From contig NZ_JACHEB010000010.1 of NCBI RefSeq assembly GCF_014201335.1, forward strand, positions 124,001 through 188,000: a DNA stretch of 64,000 bases, given 5' to 3'. This document shows positions 47,211 through 55,764 of this stretch, piece after piece; the first letter of the stretch is position 1; every line of letters starts with the position of its first letter. The translations under genes were made by a program, and so were the position numbers. The stretch is from Tunturiibacter gelidiferens (GTDB lineage: Bacteria; Acidobacteriota; Terriglobia; Terriglobales; Acidobacteriaceae). The notes beneath the pieces are model-generated. The model saw only the letters and a list, made by a program, of their open reading frames with translations, had not been told where the DNA came from and searched no databases.

Positions 47211-48344
47211 ATGACTAAGACTCGGATGGGTAAGGCACGGGTTGGAAAAACATCCAAGACCGGTGGGTTGAACATACGGGAGGCAACCGCCAGCTACGAA
47301 CATTGGATGCGAAGATGTACGACGGTAATTTCGTCGGATCTTCGTTCAAAGCATGAACAGATGAAAGAGAGTCCCTTCCTTTTCTTGCGGGGAACCTTCT
47401 ACAGGTGGGCTCAACAATGGTCGTCGATCTGTTCCGATTTGTGCGACGCACCAGAGGTTCTCGCTGTCGGGGATCTGCATGTGAACAGTTTTGGGACTTG
47501 GCGAGACGTGGAGGGCCGGCTCTGTTGGGGAGTCGACGATTTCGACGAGGCTTTCCGCTTGCCTTACACCAATGATTTGGTCCGACTAGCCGCCAGCATG
47601 AAGATCGTCATCGACGCGGAAGGTCTGTCAATCAAGGTGAAGGCGGGCTGCGACGCTATTCTAGAGGGATATGTCCGGTCTCTCAAGGCAGGCGGCCGCC
47701 CTCTGGTTCTCGCGGAACGTGAACAAAAGCTCGGAAAACTCGGCATAGACAGTTTCAAGCCGCCAACCGATTTCTGGGACAAACTAAATCAACTGCCGCC
47801 TGTACGTCAGGAGCTTGCTCCTGATGTAAGGCAGGCGCTGGAAAAGACCCTTCCAGACCCGCAAATGGAATATAGAGTCGTCCGTAGACAAGCGGGTCTA
47901 GGTAGTCTTGGACAGCAAAGATTTGTGGCGATCGGAGAGTGGCGCGGAGGTTATGTCGCACGAGAGGCGAAGGCTGTGCTGCCGTCTGCCTGTGTCTGGA
48001 TGACGGGCGAGGTGGGCTATGGCCAGTCCAACTACGAAGACGCGATTTCTTCCGCGGTACGTTCCCCGGACCCTTTCCAGGTCATTCAAGGATCTTGGCT
48101 AATTCGTCGCCTTTCGCCGGACTCAAATCCCATTGATATTCAAACTCTGCCCAAGCATAGTGACGAGCAAATGATTCTTCAGGCGATGGGTGCGGAAGCG
48201 GCACACGTCCATCTGGGGACGAAGCGACATGCCACCCGCGTTTTGAAAGACTTGAGTAAAAGGAAAGCGAATTGGCTGCGCGACTCTGCAAATCACATGG
48301 CCGCAGCCGTGGAGAAGGACTGGAAACGTTATAAGAAGTGCTAA
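47211..48344 (+). CDS. DUF2252 family protein
   Basis: 377 residues. Characteristic DUF2252 segments: SPFLFLRGTFYRWAQQW, VLAVGDLHVNSFGTWRDVEG then LCWGVDDFDEAFRLPYTNDL with VRLAASMK, and AQILAM-like QAMGAEAAHVHLGTKR near the end. The fold resembles aminoglycoside-phosphotransferase-type kinases (GDLHVNSFG corresponds to the catalytic H-G-D-x-x-x-x-N region and DDFDEA to the metal aspartate). Substrate unknown. Monocistronic. Confidence 0.82.
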   Translation: MTKTRMGKARVGKTSKTGGLNIREATASYEHWMRRCTTVISSDLRSKHEQMKESPFLFLRGTFYRWAQQWSSICSDLCDAPEVLAVGDLHVNSFGTWRDVEGRLCWGVDDFDEAFRLPYTNDLVRLAASMKIVIDAEGLSIKVKAGCDAILEGYVRSLKAGGRPLVLAEREQKLGKLGIDSFKPPTDFWDKLNQLPPVRQELAPDVRQALEKTLPDPQMEYRVVRRQAGLGSLGQQRFVAIGEWRGGYVAREAKAVLPSACVWMTGEVGYGQSNYEDAISSAVRSPDPFQVIQGSWLIRRLSPDSNPIDIQTLPKHSDEQMILQAMGAEAAHVHLGTKRHATRVLKDLSKRKANWLRDSANHMAAAVEKDWKRYKKC

Positions 48345-48535
48345 GTTCGAACGCAAGGTTTGCTGGACTAGGATCGGTTCGCTACGAAAACCAAGTATGC
48401 AGAGTTCGCCAACTGAGTGCGACAGCCCTATCGTATCCTACTTTGTAGGATCTAGCGGAACTTGTTAGCCTCATAGCAGTCAAGGTCGTTGCCCATTGAC
48501 CTCTCCATTCTTCGCGGCTTCATGTAGCTAGTGGG

Positions 48536-48994
48536 ATGGCAACCTTTCTCTTCGTGGAAACATCTTTCAAAATTGGCGCCTATCGGAAAATACAAAAGTG
48601 CATTTCTCTAGAGGAGAGACTAGAAATGGTGCGGCCGGAATGCTTCAAAGCCCTTTATGTGACGTCACGCAATGTGCCCTATGGTCCTGGCGGGACGTGG
48701 CCGACAGACAACTTCTTGGGTGGAGGTGTACTCGCAAAAGGTCAAACAGTTTGGTTAAAATGTACGCGCGACAAAGGATCCGCGGAGAGTCTCGTTCCCG
48801 CATTTGTAGAGCATCTCGGTCCTATAGTGGTCGACGCGCGTTTTCTAGTTGATCTCGGCCAGCACGTCACATCCTCGCTGCAAGAGTGTGGAGAGGGAGC
48901 AGCCCCATCGACCAAGAAGCACGCTATAGACATCGTGGCACTGCGTCGAAATAAAGTCGTCGACCAGAGCGCTTCCATTGGCAGCGCTTGGTGA
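48536..48994 (+). CDS. Hypothetical protein
   Basis: 152 residues starting MATFLFVETSFKIGAYRKIQ. There is no signal peptide, TM helix or motif that I recognise; GGGVLAKGQTVWLKCTRD and GPIVVDARFLVDLGQHV look like a compact beta/alpha fold. No good ribosome site. Coding is plausible because the frame is long and the other frames are poor. Confidence 0.4.
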   Translation: MATFLFVETSFKIGAYRKIQKCISLEERLEMVRPECFKALYVTSRNVPYGPGGTWPTDNFLGGGVLAKGQTVWLKCTRDKGSAESLVPAFVEHLGPIVVDARFLVDLGQHVTSSLQECGEGAAPSTKKHAIDIVALRRNKVVDQSASIGSAW

Positions 48995-49036
48995 GAGCAT
49001 TCTGTCTTTTCAAGCTCTAGCAATTACGACTTGAGG

Positions 49037-49471
49037 CTAACCTTTCACTTCGCCTTCGTCCTCACCGTCCCAGTACTTGATGCGCTGCGCATGCGCTTTG
49101 ATCAGTACAATCCCCGGCGTTTCGATGCCTTGTTCAAACCATCGTTCCAGGTCGGCGTTCCAATGCTTCTCGAATAGCGCCATATCCCGAACCAGCTCGG
49201 CTATCGCTTCAATCGATATAAATAGCGGAGGCTTACCTAGAATCCCGGCTTTCCCTTGCAAAGAGAGGCCCACTCGCGGATCGCGCTGAATATCCGCTAC
49301 CATTCGCGACGTTTCCCAAGTGAAGAACCACGAATCTCCGTCGTACTCGACATCACCGTTGTTACTCATCGGTCGTGCTCCAATTTCGCCGTCATCGGCC
49401 CGCGTGGATAGCATGGTGAAGTCAATATCAGCTACCTTTTTTGCTAAGTCTTTCATAGACATGCCACTCAT
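49037..49471 (-). CDS. Pyridoxamine 5'-phosphate oxidase-fold (general stress protein 26-like)
   Basis: 144 residues. FTMLSTRADDGEIGARPMSN, then DSWFFTWETSRMVADIQRDP and VGLSLQGKAG are the flavin-binding barrel of PNPOx-like general stress proteins, and the tail has W-N-A-D-L-E-R-W-F-E-Q-G-I and KYWDGEDEGEVKG, typical of the GS26 subgroup. Probably binds FMN or FAD. ATG 49471 has GAGGTG upstream. Confidence 0.85.
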   Translation of the reverse strand: MSGMSMKDLAKKVADIDFTMLSTRADDGEIGARPMSNNGDVEYDGDSWFFTWETSRMVADIQRDPRVGLSLQGKAGILGKPPLFISIEAIAELVRDMALFEKHWNADLERWFEQGIETPGIVLIKAHAQRIKYWDGEDEGEVKG

Positions 49472-49474
49472 CAA

Positions 49475-49800
49475 GTCACCTCAAATGTTAGTTGTTGTTT
49501 CACTGCAAAGCTGGAGCAGGGTCCTCCGGTTACGTGCGATTCTCATTCACCGGAGACAAGCAAGAGAAATCGCGAAAATCCCGCTCCCCTGCCAGCCTTA
49601 AATCATTGATGCGTTTGCACATCAACACGAAGGTAGATGCGGTTTTAGAAAGCAACGTTTGGACCACAAGAGAGCAATCACTCGCCGTTTCACCAAATCG
49701 ACATAAACTACCAAACAATTCAGTTTGACTGATAGCGCATGCTGGTTTCCATTGGACCCGGTTGCTGCCGAGTAGCCGTGACAGGTGTTAGCATTTTCGA
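49475..49800. other. Divergent spacer, nothing recognised
   Basis: Short frames on both strands without motifs; should include promoters for the stress protein and for the small YRL-family gene. Confidence 0.25.
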
Positions 49801-50097
49801 ATGCTCTATCGGCTGTCTTTCAGCAAAACACATGAGGGTCTACTGCGAGTCAGCGCTAGCGCCGGGCGGATTTCAGAGCAGGTCATTTCGATGTACGACG
49901 ACGATCAGGTGTTTCTAAACCTGGTCGGTCATGCTGGACTGAGCCCAGAGGTCGAACAGGCAATTCAAACGGCGGTTCAGATTGGCTTTGGTCCCGCTAA
50001 GACCCCTTCATGCTGCGAAGAAGTTGAGTTGAACGACGATCAACTCGCGTTACTCCGACTCGGCACGGCACGCCGACTTCATCCTTCGGCCGTCTAG
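49801..50097 (+). CDS. Small protein, YRL family (copy 1)
   Basis: 98 residues: MLYRLSFSKTHEGLLRVSAS, then ISMYDDDQVFLNLVGHAGLS and a helical C-terminus ending VELNDDQLALLRLG. It aligns by eye over its whole length with the gene at 58352 (IYRLAFIKTKDGYLKITAS ... IDLDSEQIKSLGF), so a real island-borne family exists. No known domain. Function unknown. Confidence 0.6.
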   Translation: MLYRLSFSKTHEGLLRVSASAGRISEQVISMYDDDQVFLNLVGHAGLSPEVEQAIQTAVQIGFGPAKTPSCCEEVELNDDQLALLRLGTARRLHPSAV

Positions 50098-50119
50098 TCG
50101 TACGGTATTGACGTGGCGT

Positions 50120-50365
50120 TCAATCGCTCTGAGCGAGAAACTTCTTCGTTGCTTCGGATGGCGTGTAAATTTCACCCTCGATCATCATGCGGCCAGTGTA
50201 TGAGCCCCCACGACCAGCAAACTCCCATGCGACTTCGTGCCCTTTGCGCGTAAGGTTTGCCCACTTGGTTTGCTTGGAAGCGTTCTGCTCAAGCCAGAAA
50301 TTCCCTTCATTATCCACAAAGGAACGCAGCTGCCCATGCCCCGTTATGTCTGTCCAGGTCGACAT
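50120..50365 (-). CDS. Hypothetical small protein
   Basis: 81 residues from MSTWTDITGHGQLRSFVDNE (GAGG upstream). Contains NFWLEQNASKQTKWANLTRK and YTPSEATKKFLAQSD. Looks like a compact soluble domain; family not recognised. Lies 46 bp downstream of alkB on the same strand and may be cotranscribed. Confidence 0.55.
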   Translation of the reverse strand: MSTWTDITGHGQLRSFVDNEGNFWLEQNASKQTKWANLTRKGHEVAWEFAGRGGSYTGRMMIEGEIYTPSEATKKFLAQSD

Positions 50366-50410
50366 GTCCTCGAGCCTCGGATCCATGATCTTATGGTGAA
50401 TCTGGGCGTC

Positions 50411-51070
50411 CTATCGGGCCTTGCGGAAGGTTAGGTTATAGGGGTGTCCGCCAAAGAGTGGATGGACACCTTTTTTCAGCGGCAGTACGCCGTGATAACG
50501 CTTGCGTGCCGGGCCTCCCCACACCAGGACATCACCATGAACAACTGGAATGTGAACGGTCTTATCTGAACGCTGATCTCCCCCGAACAGAAAGATCGCA
50601 GGGAGACCGAGAGAGACCGAAACAATGGGTGCGGTGAAATCGAGCTCATCCTTATCCTGATGCAGACTAAGCTTGGCGCCTGGCTCATAGCGATTGATGA
50701 GACAGCCTTCCGGCACAAAGTCCGGAAATCCAGCTTCACTAGCCGAGCGTTGCGCCAGTTCGACAAACGATGCCGGCATCGCTGGCCAGAGTGATCCCGT
50801 ATCTGGATCGACAAAGTCGTATCGATAACCTTTCCGATCCGTAATCCAACCCAAGGCGCCGCAGTTCGTCGTGGCAACGGACATGCGAAAGCCCCCCGGT
50901 GTTGTCATATGTCGGAAAGGCGCCTGGTCGGCAATCTCTAACAAGGCATTTTGGATCAATGCCTCATACTTGAGAGCGAACCCTTCCAAAATTGCGGTGC
51001 CCGGCCCTAGATAGTCGCGAGAATATGCATTTTTGGAATCGTCCTCAAAGAGAGGAGCTGCCATCCTCAT
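50411..51070 (-). CDS. alkB: Alpha-ketoglutarate-dependent DNA repair dioxygenase AlkB
   Basis: 219 residues. MTTPGGFRMSVATTNCGALG is the nucleotide-recognition lid; CLINRYEPGAKLSLHQDKDE supplies the Fe(II) H-x-D pair; the distal histidine is in RKRYHGVLP and the 2-oxoglutarate arginines in YNLTFRKAR (N-L-T-F-R). All cofactor residues are present. It reverses 1-methyladenine and 3-methylcytosine damage. Start ATG 51070 has AAGGATG upstream. Part of the DNA-repair set on the island. Confidence 0.92.
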   Translation of the reverse strand: MRMAAPLFEDDSKNAYSRDYLGPGTAILEGFALKYEALIQNALLEIADQAPFRHMTTPGGFRMSVATTNCGALGWITDRKGYRYDFVDPDTGSLWPAMPASFVELAQRSASEAGFPDFVPEGCLINRYEPGAKLSLHQDKDELDFTAPIVSVSLGLPAIFLFGGDQRSDKTVHIPVVHGDVLVWGGPARKRYHGVLPLKKGVHPLFGGHPYNLTFRKAR

Positions 51071-51119
51071 TTCGTCATCCTTTTATCGCAACTCTTTCTG
51101 TTTGGAGAGTGCCTCTGGT

Positions 51120-51314
51120 CTAGCGGCGCCGCAGGAGGAAAACCACAAGGAGAATGATTACTACCAGGCCTAGCCCGCCGGGCCATAAGAACGCTCCTCC
51201 ATTGCTCGAAACTCCAGCGACCAGACATCCGGTTAGGGCAGTCAAGCCGACTAGGCTTGCCACAGCCGTCAGTGCGATTCGAACAACACGTTTTCTAAGT
51301 GATCTATGCGACAT
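51120..51314 (-). CDS. Small membrane protein or lipoprotein
   Basis: 64 residues: a basic N-terminus, a hydrophobic segment VVRIALTAVASLVGLTALTG followed by C (a lipobox-like T-A-L-T-G-C), a short loop with GAFLWPGG, and a second TM helix LGLVVIILLVVFLLRRR. GAAGGAAG precedes the ATG. Either a two-pass protein or a lipoprotein. Unknown role. Confidence 0.55.
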   Translation of the reverse strand: MSHRSLRKRVVRIALTAVASLVGLTALTGCLVAGVSSNGGAFLWPGGLGLVVIILLVVFLLRRR

Positions 51315-51534
51315 AGAGTTTTCGCTTCCTTCTCATCGAGCTGGTTCGCTGCTTCGTCAGTCTACCGTCTACTTCAGTACGTATTAGTCTGACTCACTAA
51401 GAAACACATCTTACGGTCACAATTAGCTGTTTTTTTGCATCTCAGATTACGAAAGCATGGAGCCGCTCCGGTGTTGTTTTACGGGATACTCGGCTTTCTG
51501 ACATCCAATTCAAAGCGAAGAAAGTAGGTCACCT

Positions 51535-52122
51535 GTGGCACTAAACGACGTTTTAGTTGACGAACTCCGAGACATGTATAGCGCGGAAAATCAATTAGTA
51601 AAAGCCCTCCCGAAGCTGGCCAAGGGTGCAATCAACCCGCAACTGAAAGCCCTCTTCACGGCTCATTTGGAGGAGACAAAGGGACAAGTCCTACGGCTGA
51701 AACAGGTATTTGAGATTCTTGAAGAAAAGCCAACCGGCGAGCACTGCAACGGAATGGAGGGTGTCATCGAGGAAGGTGCAGATGCGCTGGAAAAGGATCA
51801 GGAAGGTCCATCCTTTGACTCCGGGCTTGTGGGAGCGGCACTCAGAACCGAACACTACGAGATTGCGGGATACACTGCAACCATCGCAATGGCTCAGGCG
51901 CTGGGTCTGAAGGACGTTGTATCTCTGCTCACGCAGAACCTCAATGAAGAGCTCAACGCAGCGAAGAATATCTTGGCCGCGGCGAAGCCTATTTTGCGGG
52001 AGTCTGCACAACAGCCCGAAGATCAGGAGAAGAAGCCGAAAACTTCGAAGGAAAAAGAGTCCGCTCGAAAGAGTCGTGAGGACGAGAAGAAAGCCGCCCC
52101 TACACTCAGACGCAATAGGTAA
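51535..52122 (+). CDS. DUF892 ferritin-like protein (YciE/YciF family)
   Basis: 195 residues, GTG start. LVDELRDMYSAENQLVKALP, LKALFTAHLEETKGQVLRLK, then VGAALRTEHYEIAGYTATIA and LLTQNLNEELNAAKNIL give the four metal-ligand helices of DUF892 di-iron proteins. A lysine-rich tail (KKPKTSKEKESARKSRED) extends beyond the family core and may bind DNA or membrane. Associated with stress in enterobacteria. Followed by a hairpin terminator. Confidence 0.87.
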   Translation: MALNDVLVDELRDMYSAENQLVKALPKLAKGAINPQLKALFTAHLEETKGQVLRLKQVFEILEEKPTGEHCNGMEGVIEEGADALEKDQEGPSFDSGLVGAALRTEHYEIAGYTATIAMAQALGLKDVVSLLTQNLNEELNAAKNILAAAKPILRESAQQPEDQEKKPKTSKEKESARKSREDEKKAAPTLRRNR

Positions 52123-52132
52123 AGCAAATCTA

Positions 52133-52164
52133 AAGAGGTGGTCTCGAGGCCACCTCTTCACATT
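52133..52164 (+). terminator. Hairpin terminator after the DUF892 gene
   Basis: AAGAGGTGG (52133-52141) pairs with CCACCTCTT (52150-52158) over an 8-nt loop. Only a short T-containing tail follows. Confidence 0.75.
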
Positions 52165-52279
52165 TAGGTGATGACCTCAAAAATACGACTGTTGTTGAGG
52201 CCTTCTATGACATACACGTTTGAATTCGGAAGTTGTTCCCGATGATTGCACCCGCTGAATTGATCTAACGTATATAGCT

Positions 52280-52660
52280 ATGGCAAAGAAGAGACTCGCA
52301 GCATCCAACTCACGGACTCAAACAGAACTGACACGGCAAGTTTTTCACCTTCATCGCCTTGAAACGCTACTCCACACGATGCGATGCATCGCGCAGTATG
52401 AAGATGTCCTTTGCGAGCTATCCCACGAAATTAGAACTGCAGGCCGTGTTTCAAATCAGGCAAGCGCTGAGCTCCGCAGCATCGTTAACAATCTGCCGTC
52501 GGAAGACTACATGCACGATCTGAATTCGGTAAGAGCGATCTTTGTCGAGATGAAACCATCGAAGCCTTCGAGCTTAAAGAGAAAGACAAAGCCGGGCAAA
52601 CTTCGCAAACGCTATGAAGCTGCGGCCAAAACAAGAGCCACAAAGAAGGCCCCGAGGTAG
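52280..52660 (+). CDS. Hypothetical basic helical protein
   Basis: 126 residues. The central part is helical (VFHLHRLETLLHTMRCIAQY, ELSHEIRTAGRVSNQASAEL) and the C-terminus is strongly basic (KPSSLKRKTKPGKLRKRYEA followed by KTRATKKAPR), suggesting nucleic-acid binding. No good ribosome site. Family not recognised. Confidence 0.5.
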   Translation: MAKKRLAASNSRTQTELTRQVFHLHRLETLLHTMRCIAQYEDVLCELSHEIRTAGRVSNQASAELRSIVNNLPSEDYMHDLNSVRAIFVEMKPSKPSSLKRKTKPGKLRKRYEAAAKTRATKKAPR

Positions 52661-52781
52661 CAAGCTTGAACGCGAAGTTAGTTCGTGGCGAGACCGTCAG
52701 GACCTAGTTTGCAACCCTTCGTAAACGTTCAGAGCGGCATGTTGAAGGAGGTCCGCATTAAGAATATTACTCATTATCGAG

Positions 52782-53096
52782 TTATACCGGATCTTCGCCT
52801 TGTTCTGCCTTCACATGATTGTCCAGAGAGGCCTTACAGTGCAAAATCTGCTGACGTTGATTCTCTTGTTCTGAACGCATTGCCGCAAATTCGTGTGGAT
52901 AGGTCGTCTTGAGGTCGGCAAATTGAATCTTGCATTCAATCGCGTCGATCTCCCTCTCAGCATCGTATATCTCTTTGAGCAACGGTTCAATCGATGGTTT
53001 GTCCACATACCCTCCGTATATTGAGGCTTTGGTTAAGCGTTGGAGGAGTTTCCAGGATGGCGCTTCACGATCATTGCGCCACCGCACGTCTTGCAT
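52782..53096 (-). CDS. Hypothetical helical protein
   Basis: Up to 104 residues; the coherent part is KASIYGGYVDKPSIEPLLKE followed by IYDAEREIDAIECKIQFADL and RSEQENQRQQILHCKASLDN, all helical. The first 20 residues overlap the zinc-ribbon gene in another frame, so the real start may be a later GTG/TTG codon. Last gene of a three-gene small-protein operon. Confidence 0.4.
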   Translation of the reverse strand: MQDVRWRNDREAPSWKLLQRLTKASIYGGYVDKPSIEPLLKEIYDAEREIDAIECKIQFADLKTTYPHEFAAMRSEQENQRQQILHCKASLDNHVKAEQGEDPV

Positions 53097-53179
53097 TTCT
53101 TATTTCTGATGCTCTCCGGCCGGTCGTCCACGGTCTCGGTCTTTCCACACCCGACGCACGTTATGACAATTTCGCTCAT
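53033..53179 (-). CDS. Small zinc-ribbon protein
   Basis: 48 residues: MSEIVITCVGCGKTETVDDR, then NKKCKTCGGAMIVKRH. Two C-x-x-C pairs 23 residues apart form a rubredoxin-like zinc knuckle. Its ATG overlaps the previous stop (ATGA) and GAGGG precedes it. Too short for usual gene calling but well supported by motif and coupling. Confidence 0.65.
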   Translation of the reverse strand: MSEIVITCVGCGKTETVDDRPESIRNKKCKTCGGAMIVKRHPGNSSNA

Positions 53180-53388
53180 AAAACCCTCTGCAGTAGACCA
53201 AATATTCGCTTGCATTCGCGAAGCGCCGATCGTCTTTGATCCGAAATCGCATCCATCTCTTTCGTGTACTCGACACTTTTGGACAAGGTACGTCGGCCGA
53301 GGACTAGAGTCTGGTGCACAAGCTCACGATGATCAGCTTCAGAAACCAAATAATCGGTTTCTAATTCGGTACGGGACTTGGAAAGCAT
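53176..53388 (-). CDS. Hypothetical helical protein upstream of zinc ribbon
   Basis: 70 residues: LETDYLVSEADHRELVHQTL, VLGRRTLSKSVEYTKEMDAI and ALRECKRIFGLLQRVL. AAGG precedes the ATG. Its TGA lies within the ATGA shared with the zinc-ribbon gene. Family unknown. Confidence 0.5.
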   Translation of the reverse strand: MLSKSRTELETDYLVSEADHRELVHQTLVLGRRTLSKSVEYTKEMDAISDQRRSALRECKRIFGLLQRVL

Positions 53389-53669
53389 TGAAGCCTTATT
53401 AGGCTAGGAAAGCAGGCCCAGGTGGGTTGGGTTGGCTAGCTGGAAGTGGCATTCGGGTCAATACCTGCAGCTCACTTCGATGTGGAAGCGATTCTAACGC
53501 ATGGCACGAAGGTCTTGCTAAGCAGATTTGCGCTCACCTGGGTTTCATCAAACCTACACCCTTTATTTGGTAACTCTTTGAAACAAATGGTGTCTCAATT
53601 CACGTCGACGGTGATGCCACGTAGTCTGAATTCCACTGGGAGTTTCGCGCGACAATGCGGAAGGACAAA
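53389..53669. other. Intergenic region, nothing recognised
   Basis: A plus-strand frame (53446-53673) lacks a ribosome site and motifs. This should hold the promoter of the leftward small-gene operon. Confidence 0.25.
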
Positions 53670-53891
53670 TTAGCCGTAACGACGCACGGCGTCGAAAACC
53701 TGATCTAGCGCAAAGAAGCTGGGCGCGGGCGTCTGGTTCATGTCCATTACTCTGAAGATCGCCAGGCGGTCCCCTAAACGGTTGTCAGTCCTCAGCCACG
53801 TCGCCGACGAGAAGAAGACTGTCTGACCTACTTTTGGCCGAGTATCGGAAGCCTGCCACGATAGCTGCAACGAGAAACTGCGAATCAGCAT
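53670..53891 (-). CDS. Doubtful hypothetical ORF
   Basis: 73 residues from MLIRSFSLQLSWQASDTRPK; the C-terminal part FVVAD-like FRVMDMNQTPAPSFFALDQV looks compositionally protein-like. No ribosome site, and the start is only 10 bp from the divergent RMF-like gene, leaving no room for separate promoters. Kept as a low-confidence candidate. Confidence 0.25.
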   Translation of the reverse strand: MLIRSFSLQLSWQASDTRPKVGQTVFFSSATWLRTDNRLGDRLAIFRVMDMNQTPAPSFFALDQVFDAVRRYG

Positions 53892-53901
53892 CCGAAGGAA
53901 A

Positions 53902-54069
53902 ATGTCAGAGATAGATAAAATCAATGAACTGCCTGAGCCAGACGAGGTGTCTGGCGTCCACGATGACTCCTTGGAGTATGACGCCGGTTTCCAAGCAGGC
54001 AAAGCTGGTAAACCGAGTGACGGGAAGACCGTGGACTGGCACCGGGGCTGGGCAGACGCCCAAGAATAA
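53902..54069 (+). CDS. Small RMF-like motif protein (copy 2)
   Basis: 55 residues, ATG preceded by GAAGGAAA. Acidic leader MSEIDKINELPEPDEVSG, then SLEYDAGFQAGKAGK and VDWHRGWADAQE. The Y-x-x-G-F-x-A-G-x-x-G-K ... W-x-R-G-W-A arrangement is the same as in the gene at 25945 and like ribosome modulation factor (hibernation). Below common length cut-offs, so easily missed. No CxxC partner gene is adjacent to this copy. Confidence 0.6.
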   Translation: MSEIDKINELPEPDEVSGVHDDSLEYDAGFQAGKAGKPSDGKTVDWHRGWADAQE

Positions 54070-54125
54070 TTTTCTGCGATCAGATTCCGCAGCCAACGGT
54101 CGCCCTAAGGTGCACGACTACGAGG

Positions 54126-54539
54126 TTATGCTTGCCTCGTCCTCGTGGCCGTAACCTTTTTGATGAGAGTCTCAAGCACCTTCATGTCCACATCCGCGAG
54201 CTGCTTGATGTACAGACATCCCTTGCCGGTGGTGTGCTTGCCGAGCTTGGCGAGCACCGCCTCAACGCCTTCAAAGCCTATCGGGCCATACAAAACGTTT
54301 GCCGCTTTGCGGGGTGAAAAGCCCACGATGGGCATATCGCCTTGGCGCCCGCTCTCGTAGGTGTAGTGAAAGCTGTCGAAGCCGACAATCGACGGACCCC
54401 ACATCGTGGGCTCGTTGCCAGTGACCTTTTGCATCAGCTTGGCCAGAGCCTTGGCATCTGTGCGTTGCTTCTCGTCACTGCACGCATCGAGAAACGCCGC
54501 AACGCTGAGAGCTGTGGGCTTGGTCTTATTGTCGGCCAT
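54126..54539 (-). CDS. DUF1801 domain protein
   Basis: 137 residues. PTALSVAAFLDACSDEKQRT, EPTMWGPSIVGFDSFHYTYE and FSPRKAANVLYGPIGFEGVE are DUF1801 (YdhG-like) segments; the domain is a small iron-uptake-frataxin-like fold of unknown function. ATG 54539 chosen from family length; the frame continues to 54956 without meaning. Confidence 0.8.
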   Translation of the reverse strand: MADNKTKPTALSVAAFLDACSDEKQRTDAKALAKLMQKVTGNEPTMWGPSIVGFDSFHYTYESGRQGDMPIVGFSPRKAANVLYGPIGFEGVEAVLAKLGKHTTGKGCLYIKQLADVDMKVLETLIKKVTATRTRQA

Positions 54540-54858
54540 GAATCTACGCGTGTACCTCCGTTCCAAGGTTATGGAAAATTCTATCTCCGGTCTGCCTACA
54601 ACTTCAACAGACTTACCAATCGCCCACGAAGGGTCCCGGAACAGGATTGAAGACAAAGAACCGAAATTCCGAAAATTCAGTGCGCGCGGCAGAAGAGACG
54701 GACGCGAGGGAGTAGCTTCTAGAGTTAAATCACCTGTCCGAGATGCCGGTTTTGCGTGCGAGTGGACTGGATTTGTAAACACTAGCCGACATATCGGTAC
54801 TGATCCGGTCGTTTGCTTTCTCGGGCGAGCGACGGGGCAAGAGCCTACAATCTTATCC

Positions 54859-55764
54859 ATGCCACGCTCACCATTCGCCTTTGTGCTCGCGCTACTGATC
54901 GGTTTTGCTTCTCCTATTGCGGCGCAGAGCGCGGCGACGGGCAACCAGATCACCATCCTCTATGATGCATTCTCAGACAAGCCCGGCCTTACGCTCGATT
55001 GGGGCTATGCCGTGCTGGTAGAGTTTGAAGGCAAACGGATCCTGTTCGACACGGGCAACGATGCGGCGATGTTTGAAACCAACATCAAGCGCCTACGCGT
55101 CGACCTATCGAAAATCGACCTTGTGGTGTTGTCGCATCGCCACGGCGATCATACGTCGGGGCTGCGCTATGTTCTCTCAGTGAATCCGAATGTGCCGGTG
55201 TATGTGCCCAACGACGAAACGTTCATGCAGTCGACGCCGGCTGGGTTTTTCGCGCCTCCTGCCGAGAACACTTCCTTGCCGACGAAGATGCGCTACTTCA
55301 GGGGCACCGTGCCTATGCCGTCACCAGCACATGGAACGGCCTGGCCTTCGGCGCGGTTCCACGCGGTGACGAAGCTCACGGATATCACGCCTCATATTCA
55401 CCTGATCAGTACGCTGTCGGAGACTCCGGGCTTTCGTGATATGCCCGAGGTATCGCTGATTCTGGACACGCCGCAGGGGCCTATCGTGATCGTTGGGTGC
55501 TCGCACCCGGGCATCGAAAACATTCTTGCGAACGTGGCGACGCAGACACATACGGACTCGATCTTTGAACTGGTCGGAGGCCTACACCTGGTCGTTTCCA
55601 CGCCGAGTCAGATCGATCATTCGGTCTCCGCGCTCTTGGATACGTATCACGTGCAGCGGGCGGCGCTGGGCCACTGTACTGGCGAGAAGACCTTCGCGAT
55701 TTTGCAGAAACGTCTTGGGGAAAATTATCGCTATGCCGGTGTGGGTGAGGTGTTGGGGCTTTAG
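54859..55764 (+). CDS. Exported MBL-fold metallo-hydrolase
   Basis: 301 residues with a signal peptide (FVLALLIGFASPIAAQSA). MBL motifs: ILFDTGNDAAMFE, VVLSHRHGDHTSGLRYV, IVGCSHPGIENIL, ALGHCTGEKTF. The layout fits the dihydropteridine/RFA-P-synthase-like subgroup, but in an exported form. Start ATG 54859; upstream extension lacks support. It ends 210 bp before the IS110 transposase. Confidence 0.85.
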   Translation: MPRSPFAFVLALLIGFASPIAAQSAATGNQITILYDAFSDKPGLTLDWGYAVLVEFEGKRILFDTGNDAAMFETNIKRLRVDLSKIDLVVLSHRHGDHTSGLRYVLSVNPNVPVYVPNDETFMQSTPAGFFAPPAENTSLPTKMRYFRGTVPMPSPAHGTAWPSARFHAVTKLTDITPHIHLISTLSETPGFRDMPEVSLILDTPQGPIVIVGCSHPGIENILANVATQTHTDSIFELVGGLHLVVSTPSQIDHSVSALLDTYHVQRAALGHCTGEKTFAILQKRLGENYRYAGVGEVLGL

